Assembly: GCA_005881215.1 (NCBI GenBank)
Contig: VBDZ01000005.1
Location: 1-38,232 of the forward strand
DNA length: 38,232 nucleotides
Origin: Chloroflexota bacterium
GTDB lineage: Bacteria > Chloroflexota > Dormibacteria > CF-121
Reading direction: 5' to 3'
The notes below the pieces were generated by a model. The model was not told the DNA's origin. It searched no databases and saw only the letters and a program-made list of their open reading frames with translations. How positions within the stretch are numbered: position 1 is the stretch's first letter; every line of letters starts with the position of its first letter. The position numbers were made by a program, and so were the translations under genes. This document shows, in pieces, positions 16,560 to 22,319 of the stretch.

Positions 16560-17675
16560 ATGATTCGCCTGGAACGGGTGACCAAGCACTACCCGGGCGG
16601 TCAGGCGGCCGTCCGCGAGCTCTCGATCGAGTTCCCAACCGGCCAGCTGACCATGCTGGTCGGTCCTTCCGGATGTGGCAAGACCACGACCCTGAAGATG
16701 ATCAACCGGCTGATCGAGCCCACCAGCGGCCGGATCTTTCACGACGACCAGGACGTGACCCATATCGACCCCATCGCGCTCCGGCTGCGGATGGGTTACG
16801 TCATTCAAAACGTTGGGCTCTTTCCCCACATGAACATCGCCGACAACGTCGGCACGGTGCCTCGCCTGCTGGGCTGGGACAAGAGCCGCACGCAGCAGCG
16901 CGTCACCGAGCTGCTCGAGCTCGTTGGCCTGGATCCGCGACAGTTCTCGCGGCGCTACCCGCACCAGCTGTCCGGCGGGCAGCGGCAGCGGGTGGGGGTG
17001 GCCCGCGCGCTCGGCGCCGACCCACCTGTCCTGCTCATGGACGAGCCGTTCGGCGCCATCGACCGGATCGCACGCGAGCGGCTCCAGAATGAGTTCCTTC
17101 GAATCCAGCGTGAGGTTCGCAAGACCGTGATCTTCGTCACCCATGACATCGACGAGGCGATCAAGCTCGGCGACCGGATCGCCATCATGAATCTGGGCCA
17201 GCTCGTCCAGTACGACACTCCGGCGGCGATCCTGGCCAGGCCGGCCACGGATCTCGTCATCGACCTGCTCGGCCCCGACCGCGGCTTGAAGCGGTTGTCG
17301 GTTACGCCTATCGACCTGGGGGCGCTGGAGCAGCCGCCCGTCGTCCACCTGGATGACGCTCTCGTCGAGGCCCGCCGGCAGCTCGACGGGCGCTGGCGGC
17401 GCGCCATCGTCCTCGATCGCGACGACCGGCCGGTCGCCGAACTCGATCGGGACCGGGCCGACGGCGACGGGCGCGCCGGTGACCGTGCCCAGCCGCTCGA
17501 TGCCACGATTTCGGCGGACCGGACGTTATACGATGCGTTCTCGCAAATGCTGATCCATCAGGCGATCTGGGTTGCGGTTGTGGACGGGTCCCGCTTTCGC
17601 GGCGTGCTCACCCCGGAATCGTTCGTGGCGGCGATCCAGCGCGTGCCGGCGGAAGTCGAGGGCGCACGCCGGTGA
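16560..17675 (+). CDS. opuCA: osmoprotectant ABC transporter ATPase with C-terminal CBS-like region
   Basis: A 371-residue ATPase that powers the permeases encoded divergently. Walker A is GPSGCGKT at 35-42, the Q-loop IQNVGLFPH, signature LSGGQRQRVGVARA at 137-150, Walker B LLMDEPFGA at 158-166 and the switch His in FVTHDIDEA. Residues from about 248 form a diverged CBS pair (DALVEARRQLDGRWRRAIVLDRD and LYDAFSQMLIHQAIWVAVVD), the ionic-strength sensor of OpuA/OpuC ATPases. Its stop overlaps the GTG of the next gene (GTGA), coupling it to two small membrane proteins. Confidence 0.93.
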   Translation: MIRLERVTKHYPGGQAAVRELSIEFPTGQLTMLVGPSGCGKTTTLKMINRLIEPTSGRIFHDDQDVTHIDPIALRLRMGYVIQNVGLFPHMNIADNVGTVPRLLGWDKSRTQQRVTELLELVGLDPRQFSRRYPHQLSGGQRQRVGVARALGADPPVLLMDEPFGAIDRIARERLQNEFLRIQREVRKTVIFVTHDIDEAIKLGDRIAIMNLGQLVQYDTPAAILARPATDLVIDLLGPDRGLKRLSVTPIDLGALEQPPVVHLDDALVEARRQLDGRWRRAIVLDRDDRPVAELDRDRADGDGRAGDRAQPLDATISADRTLYDAFSQMLIHQAIWVAVVDGSRFRGVLTPESFVAAIQRVPAEVEGARR

Positions 17676-17953
17676 TCCTGAATCGGGGAAACCTGTTCTC
17701 GTTCCTGGTGACGGCCTTCGTCGGCGCGATCTTCCTGCTGATGGTCTTCGAAACCTGGGCGCTGTTCACCGGTAACAAGACGATCAGCGACTATTTCCGC
17801 GAGGCCGTGCACGCGTTTCCGGGTTGGGCGTTCGTCATCGCCGTCCTGGCGGGAATCACGCTCGGGCATTTTCTCTGGGGCCCGGCCACCGGCCGCCTGG
17901 CGCCAGCGCCCCGCCGGCTGAGTCAGCTGAGGAATCGAAACCCTGCAGCTTAA
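17672..17953 (+). CDS. small two-helix membrane protein, first of a tandem pair
   Basis: A 93-residue protein whose GTG overlaps the ATPase stop by four bases. Helix 1 spans about residues 8-28 (FSFLVTAFVGAIFLLMVFET) and helix 2 about 53-70, ending GITLGHFLWGP. A hydrophilic loop of about 22 residues lies between them, and a basic tail follows. I recognise no family. It aligns end to end with the next ORF (LVT-x-FVG, M-x-x-ET-x-AL, GH-x-x-W), so the two are tandem duplicates. Location at the end of an osmoprotectant ATPase gene suggests an accessory transporter subunit or membrane regulator; that is inference. Confidence 0.75.
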   Translation: MILNRGNLFSFLVTAFVGAIFLLMVFETWALFTGNKTISDYFREAVHAFPGWAFVIAVLAGITLGHFLWGPATGRLAPAPRRLSQLRNRNPAA

Positions 17954-18155
17954 TCCCGGCGCGATTCTCTCTCTGCTGGTCACGATCTTTGTCGGCGTCC
18001 TCTTCATCGTGATGCTCAGCGAAACGATTGCGCTGGGCAAGGGCCGGGATCCGATGACCAACCTCATCCGATCCGTGATGCGCGCCTACCCTCGCTTCAG
18101 TTATGTCGTCGCGGTTGTGATCGGCATGCTCCTCGGCCACCTGTTCTGGCCGTAA
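17943..18155 (+). CDS. small two-helix membrane protein, second of the tandem pair (CTG start)
   Basis: A 70-residue ORF with no ATG, GTG or TTG near its 5' end. From CTG 17943 it reads (M)QLNPGAILSLLVTIFVGV and ends VIGMLLGHLFWP, matching the 93-residue upstream protein residue for residue across two helices. The CTG aligns with the upstream GTG start (next conserved residues L-N-x-G), and an in-frame TGA at 17928 bars earlier starts. GAGGA at 17929-17933 lies nine bases upstream. It overlaps the upstream gene by eleven bases, so translation is probably coupled. Function unknown. Confidence 0.72.
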   Translation: MQLNPGAILSLLVTIFVGVLFIVMLSETIALGKGRDPMTNLIRSVMRAYPRFSYVVAVVIGMLLGHLFWP

Positions 18156-18160
18156 GCTCC

Positions 18161-18200
18161 AAGACGGCCAGGCGTTGAACCGGAAACCTTACGCCGTCTT
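18161..18200. terminator. inverted repeat between convergent genes, possible bidirectional terminator
   Basis: AAGACGGC (18161-18168) and GCCGTCTT (18193-18200) are perfect 8-base arms around 24 bases. One arm lies just after the small membrane gene and the other inside the last codons of Ku. There is no T run, so intrinsic termination is only possible. Confidence 0.4.
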
Positions 18201-19082
18201 CCGCCGCTTCTGTGAGGTGCGCCGACCGGCATTTGATGCGTTGCGTTGCGTTGCGCCGCCTTTCTTCCGGGTTGCCTCAACGCTCGCCCGCAGCGCCTCC
18301 ATCAGGTCCACGACTTTCTCGCCGGGCTCGGCCGGCGCTTCGGGCAGTGGTGCGCCTTGGACTTTAGCGTCGATCACCTGCTTGAGCGCGGTCTGGTACG
18401 CGTCTTCGTACCGCTCGGCGTCGAAGCTATCGCTGAGGTTTTCGATCAACGAGACAGCCATCTGCAATTCTTTCGGTGAGACTTTCGCGCCCTCGGCGGC
18501 AATGGCGTCGGTCGATCGGATCTCGTTCGCATAGAACATTGTCTCCATCGACAACACGTCCTGGTAGGGACGGACCAGGCATAGGTTCTCCTTGTCGCGG
18601 ATGGCCACTTTGGCAACCGCGGCGCGCCCGGTCTGCTGGAGCGCCTGCCTCAGCAGTGAAAAGGCCTTGATGCCAGCCTCGTCCGGGGCGAGGTAATACG
18701 CCTTGTCGAAGTAGATCGGGTCGACCTCTTCGAGCTTGACGAAGTCCGAAATGTCGACGGTGTGGACCGTCTTCACGGGAAGGTGATCGAGCTCCTCATC
18801 GGTGAGCGGGACATAGCGCCCCTTGGCATACTCGAATCCGCGCACGACTTCCTCCCAGGGCACGGCCTTTTCGTCTTTGGGGCACCAGCGAACGTTCTTC
18901 AGACGCACGCCGTCCTTTTTGTGGAGCAGGTGGAACCGCACATCGTGCGATTCGGTCGCGGTATGGAGGCTGACCGGGATGCTGACCATCCCGAACGAGA
19001 TCGTGCCCCTCCAGATCGCCCGCGGCGCCCTCCGTGTCCCTTCCGCCGCTCTCGCTGGTTTGCGCGCCGTCCTTTGCGCCAT
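18189..19082 (-). CDS. ku: Ku protein, non-homologous end joining
   Basis: About 297 residues of a bacterial Ku homodimer subunit, which rings DNA ends and recruits ligase D. The beta-barrel core starts RAIWRGTISFGMVSIPVSLHTA, with FHLLHKKDG and YVPLTDEEL following, then the Ku signature region YFDKAYYLAPDEAGIKAFSL and ETMFYANEIRS. The C-terminus is basic (KKGGATQRNASNAGRRTSQKRRKTA), as in Ku proteins that thread along DNA. Starts at 19082, 19091 and 19106 are possible; 19082 is chosen because a minus-strand TACCCT (19094-19099) ends eleven bases before it. No ligD is in the window. Confidence 0.93.
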   Translation of the reverse strand: MAQRTARKPARAAEGTRRAPRAIWRGTISFGMVSIPVSLHTATESHDVRFHLLHKKDGVRLKNVRWCPKDEKAVPWEEVVRGFEYAKGRYVPLTDEELDHLPVKTVHTVDISDFVKLEEVDPIYFDKAYYLAPDEAGIKAFSLLRQALQQTGRAAVAKVAIRDKENLCLVRPYQDVLSMETMFYANEIRSTDAIAAEGAKVSPKELQMAVSLIENLSDSFDAERYEDAYQTALKQVIDAKVQGAPLPEAPAEPGEKVVDLMEALRASVEATRKKGGATQRNASNAGRRTSQKRRKTA

Positions 19083-19139
19083 ACCTGACATCAAGGGTAT
19101 CACCATGGCGTTCGCTCCGCCGGCGCCCTCCGTGGTGGC

Positions 19140-19145
19140 TACACT
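19140..19145 (+). promoter_or_regulatory. -10 box TACACT, leaderless start of the EamA gene
   Basis: TACACT, six bases, then GTG 19152. The adjacent GTG 19149 is only three bases away and is less likely to be the start. Confidence 0.65.
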
Positions 19146-19151
19146 CCGGTG

Positions 19152-19991
19152 GTGCCGCTGGCCGTATTTCCCCTGGTCCTTGTGGCGGCCGTCTGCCACG
19201 CCGCCTGGAACGCACTGATGAAAGCGTCGGAAAACCCGCTGTCCCTGGCAGCAAGGGCGATGACGCTCGGCACCGTTGTCTCGCTTCCGCCGGTCGCGAC
19301 CCTGTGGCTGATCCAGGGGCGCCCGGGCTTGCCGTTCGCAGGCTGGTTGCTTGCCCTCGGATCGGCCATGCTCGAACTGACCTACTTCATCACGCTGTCA
19401 ACCGCCTACCGGCGCGGCGAGCTGTCCGTGGTCTATCCGATCGCCCGCGGGACCGCGCCGCTGCTGGCGGTGGCCGTGGGGGTGGTGATTCTCGGTGAGC
19501 GGCTTCACCTGGTTGCCGTCGCCGGCATCCTCTTATTGCTGGGCGGCATCTGGGCTGTGCGGCGGCCTACCAGCGCCGGGGCGGCACTCGGGCCCGCCGT
19601 GATGACGGGCATTCTGATCGCCGCGTACACCTCGCTCGACCGGGTCGGTGTCCGGTTGGGGCCGCCCTGGCTGTACGGGTGGCTGCTCTGGTTGTTCGCG
19701 GCGATCTTCCTCCTGGTCTTTACGCGGACCCGCCGCGTGACGGAACGACGGTTGACCGACGAGCTGGGCACGTCACTGGCGGTCGGAGTCTTGATGACGG
19801 GTGCCTACTTCATGATCCTGTTCGCGCTGAGCATCGCGCCGCTGGCCATCGTGGCCCCGCTTCGCGAATCGGCGATCGTGCTGGTCACGGCCTGGGGAAT
19901 CTGGCGGCTGGGGGAGCGGCGCGGCGCCTGGATCCGGATAGCCGGCGCCGTCGCTATCGTAGGGGGGATCGCCCTGCTGACGATCGCCTGA
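19152..19991 (+). CDS. EamA/DMT-superfamily transporter
   Basis: A 279-residue drug/metabolite-transporter-type permease with ten short helices arranged as two EamA repeats. The first repeat has LVAAVCHAAWNALMKAS at the start and SVVYPIARGTAPLLAVAVGVVILGERL at its end. The second ends with APLRESAIVLVTAWGIWRLGERR, the matching position. The substrate is unknown; such proteins export amino acids, drugs or metabolites. The gene is divergent from Ku with about 70 bases between starts. Its stop abuts the stop of a convergent 36-residue ORF with no gap. Confidence 0.87.
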   Translation: MPLAVFPLVLVAAVCHAAWNALMKASENPLSLAARAMTLGTVVSLPPVATLWLIQGRPGLPFAGWLLALGSAMLELTYFITLSTAYRRGELSVVYPIARGTAPLLAVAVGVVILGERLHLVAVAGILLLLGGIWAVRRPTSAGAALGPAVMTGILIAAYTSLDRVGVRLGPPWLYGWLLWLFAAIFLLVFTRTRRVTERRLTDELGTSLAVGVLMTGAYFMILFALSIAPLAIVAPLRESAIVLVTAWGIWRLGERRGAWIRIAGAVAIVGGIALLTIA

Positions 19992-20102
19992 TCAGGGCAG
20001 TGCCGGCCTGAAGGTGGTCAGCGCCGGCAGGACGAAGAACCACATCGCCGCCACGATGATGCCGACGAAGATCAGCATGGAGAAGATTGGCCGGCCAGTC
20101 AT
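19992..20102 (-). CDS. 36-residue single-helix membrane microprotein
   Basis: An ORF too short for routine gene calling. ATG 20102 is preceded by AGGAGG (minus strand, 20113-20118) ten bases upstream, a strong ribosome site. The product begins MTGRPIFSMLIFVGIIVAAM, continues WFFVLPAL and ends TTFRPALP, so it is one transmembrane helix with short polar ends. Its stop directly abuts the EamA stop on the other strand. No family recognised. The good ribosome site and coherent helix make it likelier real than chance. Confidence 0.55.
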   Translation of the reverse strand: MTGRPIFSMLIFVGIIVAAMWFFVLPALTTFRPALP

Positions 20103-20201
20103 GTCTGAGCCCCTCCTACCTGACTGAACCCACACGAGCCGTCATATCCTGCTCGATCGTTAGGCAGGGAAGAGCAGCCGGAATTCGTATTCGGAAAGGA
20201 G

Positions 20202-20276
20202 TCGGGGCGAGTGGATTTGAACCACCGACCTCACGGTCCCGAACCGTGCACTCTAACCTGGCTGAGCTACGCCCCG
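20202..20276 (-). tRNA. tRNA-Pro (anticodon CGG)
   Basis: On the minus strand the acceptor arms CGGGGCG (20270-20276) and CGCCCCG (20203-20209) pair, with discriminator A at 20202. The anticodon stem CACGG/CCGTG encloses TTCGGGA, giving anticodon CGG. The T arm reads GGTGGTTCAAATCCACT. CCA is not encoded. The length is 75 bases. Confidence 0.95.
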
Positions 20277-20324
20277 ATCAGCAATTGCCAATGATACCCT
20301 CTCTTTTGCGCGCCGCGGCCTCAG

Positions 20325-20398
20325 GCCCTCGTAGCTCAGGGGATCAGAGCGCCTCCGTCCTAAGGAGGGCGTCGCAGGTTCGAGTCCTGCCGAGGGCA
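20325..20398 (+). tRNA. tRNA-Arg (anticodon CCT)
   Basis: Acceptor arms GCCCTCG (20325-20331) and CGAGGGC (20391-20397) pair, with discriminator A at 20398. The anticodon stem CCTCC/GGAGG encloses GTCCTAA, giving anticodon CCT, which reads AGG. The T arm is CAGGTTCGAGTCCTG. CCA is not encoded. The length is 74 bases. It is divergent from tRNA-Pro, with 48 bases between them. Confidence 0.95.
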
Positions 20399-20407
20399 AT
20401 TGCCTCC

Positions 20408-20413
20408 TAAGAT
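20408..20413 (+). promoter_or_regulatory. -10 box TAAGAT, leaderless start of the nitrobindin-like gene
   Basis: TAAGAT, six bases (GGGCGC), then ATG 20420. It lies only nine bases past the tRNA-Arg 3' end, so the upstream promoter contacts would fall inside the tRNA gene. Confidence 0.7.
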
Positions 20414-20419
20414 GGGCGC

Positions 20420-20896
20420 ATGATCGCGACCGACATCAATCCCGCGCTCAAGCCGGCCGAGTTCCTCCTTGGCACCTGGCGCGGCGAGGGTGAAGGCCAG
20501 TATCCAACCATCCGGCCCTTCCGCTACCGGGAGGAGATCCGCTTCTCGCACAATGGCAAGCCGTTTCTGATCTATGCCCAGCGCACCGAGGCGATCGAGA
20601 CGGGCCAGCCGATGCACCGCGAAGCCGGCTACCTGCGGCTGGTGGGCGACGGTCGCGTCGAGTTCGTGATCGCGCAGCCGATCGGCTACGCGGAGATTTC
20701 CCTCGGCCGGGTCGACGGCCACCGGATCGATGTCGAATGCACCAGCGTCGCCCGCACGCCGACGGCAAAGCCGGTCACCTCGATCAGCCGATCACTCTGG
20801 CTCGACGGCGATACCCTGCGTTACGAGCTGAAGATGGCGTTGGAAGGCGTTCCCCTCGCCCGTCACCTTGTGGCGAGCTTCAGCCGCGTCGACTGA
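20420..20896 (+). CDS. nitrobindin-like heme-binding beta-barrel (FABP-like, THAP4-type) protein
   Basis: A 158-residue single-domain protein. The family signature GTWRGEGEGQYPTI is at residues 18-31, followed by YREEIRFSHNGKPFLIYAQRT and MHREAGYLR. Nitrobindins hold ferric heme in a 10-strand barrel, bind NO and can isomerise peroxynitrite. The axial His corresponds to His149 in LARHLVASFSR near the C-terminus, and it is present here. It is monocistronic, just after tRNA-Arg, with a leaderless promoter. It converges on the SDR gene with a five-base gap. Confidence 0.9.
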   Translation: MIATDINPALKPAEFLLGTWRGEGEGQYPTIRPFRYREEIRFSHNGKPFLIYAQRTEAIETGQPMHREAGYLRLVGDGRVEFVIAQPIGYAEISLGRVDGHRIDVECTSVARTPTAKPVTSISRSLWLDGDTLRYELKMALEGVPLARHLVASFSRVD

Positions 20897-20901
20897 AGCG
20901 A

Positions 20902-21684
20902 TCAGTGGGGGCTCTGCTCGAGCAGTCGTCGCGATACCCGCGTGATGACTCGCCGCGGCGACAGCCGCACCACAACCGGCAGGAGTCGGTTGCCCAGGCC
21001 AGGAATGACGAGCGATTTCCCCGCCATCAGTCCGCGATACCCGGCCAGCGCGACCGAGGCGGCGTCAGCCAGCGACCCCCTGACGAGTCGGGCATCCTCC
21101 AGCTTGCCTCGCTCCTGGAATCCCGACCGCGTCGGCCCGGGAGCCAACGCCGTGACCGCTACGCCGGTGCCCTTCAACTCGTTGGCCAGGGCCTCGGAGA
21201 ATGACAGGACATAGGCCTTGCTCGCGTAGTAGACCGCCATCAACGGTCCGGGCACGAAGGCGGCGGTCGAGGCCAGGTTGAGGACGTGCCCCGCCCCACG
21301 TTCGACCATGCCCCTGAGGAAGAGCTTGGTGAGCGCGGTCAGCGCCACCACGTTGACCTGCAGCATCTCGAGCTCCGCCTGCAAGTCGGTCTCCACGAAG
21401 CGACCGTACACCGGGAAGCCCGCGTTATTGACGAGCGCATCGACCTTCAGCGATGCGGCCGTGACCTCTTCGTAGATCTCATCGACCGTGGATGGGTTCG
21501 ACAAATCCTTGGCCAGCACCAGCGTCTTGACCCGAAACTCGCTCTCCAGTCGGGCGGCGAGCTCGTCCAGTTTGTCGCGGCTGCGGGCTACCAGCACGCA
21601 GTCGTACCGGTCGCGCGCAAACAGCAGCGCCAGCTCGTAGCCGATGCCGCCAGAGGCACCGGTGATCAGCGCGGTCTTACTCAT
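20902..21684 (-). CDS. short-chain dehydrogenase/reductase (SDR)
   Basis: A 260-residue classical SDR. The cofactor motif is TGASGGIG at 8-15, NNAG at 86-89, Ser139 in LASTAAF and YYASK with Tyr152 and Lys156. It should be an active NAD(P)-dependent oxidoreductase; the DltE/YqjQ-like sequence style (KTLVLAKDLSNPST) does not identify a substrate. ATG 21684 is chosen over the extended frame to 21765 because it overlaps the upstream stop (ATGA) and has GGAGGA nine bases ahead. It is the last gene of the helicase-DUF1684-SDR operon. Confidence 0.9.
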   Translation of the reverse strand: MSKTALITGASGGIGYELALLFARDRYDCVLVARSRDKLDELAARLESEFRVKTLVLAKDLSNPSTVDEIYEEVTAASLKVDALVNNAGFPVYGRFVETDLQAELEMLQVNVVALTALTKLFLRGMVERGAGHVLNLASTAAFVPGPLMAVYYASKAYVLSFSEALANELKGTGVAVTALAPGPTRSGFQERGKLEDARLVRGSLADAASVALAGYRGLMAGKSLVIPGLGNRLLPVVVRLSPRRVITRVSRRLLEQSPH

Positions 21685-22319
21685 GCCGACGGCTCCTCCA
21701 CAAAGCTTTGCTCCCCGGCGCGGATCGGGACCGGTAACCAGTTCTCGCGCGGCGCCAGTGGACACGCCCAGCGCGCGTCATACGCGCACGAGGGGTTGTA
21801 GGCGAAGTTGAAGTCGATCCCGACCTCGGGCGACCCCGCCCGGGTTTCGAGCGCGAGGCCATCGGTGTGCTTCACGGTGTCGAAGAGGTAGCGGCCGCCA
21901 CCATACGTCTCCTTCCCCGACGTGCCGTCGCGGAAGGGGAGGAACAACCCGCCGCCGTAACCCACCAGGCTGAAGACCGTGAGCTGGCACCCCTGGCCGG
22001 CAATCCGAAATCGCAGCCGGCCTGCCCTCCGATAGGTGATCACCCCGTCCTCGCCGCCGGTGTCGATCTCGATCGGGTCACCGGCCTCCATCGCCTCGAG
22101 TCGACAACGCAATTTGAGGTCCCGCTCCGGCTCGAAGTAGCGAAGACCCCGAAAGCTCGGCCGCGCTTCCACCGATAGCGGCGATTGCGGGTGCGTTCGA
22201 AACAACTCGTCGCGACCCTGCCGGAACCGGTGGAGCGCATCCGGACCGGTCAGTCGATAGAGGTCGCCGACCCGCCGTCGCCAGTCGACCAGGTCGAGAT
22301 AGGTTTGCGTGTCGGTCAG
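21681..22319 (-). CDS. DUF1684 family protein, CTG start overlapping the helicase stop
   Basis: A 212-residue DUF1684 protein. The conserved core is GGGRYLFDTVKHTD, DFNFAYNPSCAYDARWACPLAP and LPVPIRAGEQSF. Function is unknown across the family. The first standard start in frame is TTG 22205, but the frame upstream encodes YLDLVDWRRRVGDLY and FRQGRDELFRTHPQSPL, which belong to the DUF1684 N-terminus. No ATG, GTG or TTG lies between; CTG 22319 overlaps the helicase TGA as CTGA, exactly like the ATGA and GTGA couplings elsewhere here. It couples in turn to the SDR gene. Confidence 0.85.
   Translation of the reverse strand: MTDTQTYLDLVDWRRRVGDLYRLTGPDALHRFRQGRDELFRTHPQSPLSVEARPSFRGLRYFEPERDLKLRCRLEAMEAGDPIEIDTGGEDGVITYRRAGRLRFRIAGQGCQLTVFSLVGYGGGLFLPFRDGTSGKETYGGGRYLFDTVKHTDGLALETRAGSPEVGIDFNFAYNPSCAYDARWACPLAPRENWLPVPIRAGEQSFVEEPSA

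Noticed and set aside
16094-17092. 332-codon plus-strand ORF over the permease and ATPase genes
   Set aside because: It crosses two recognised genes on opposite strands and shows only Arg/Pro/Asp-rich shadow composition.
17820-18012. Alternative plus-strand ORFs around the second small membrane gene
   Set aside because: They give Arg/Pro-rich peptides without helices, whereas the CTG frame matches the neighbouring paralog throughout.
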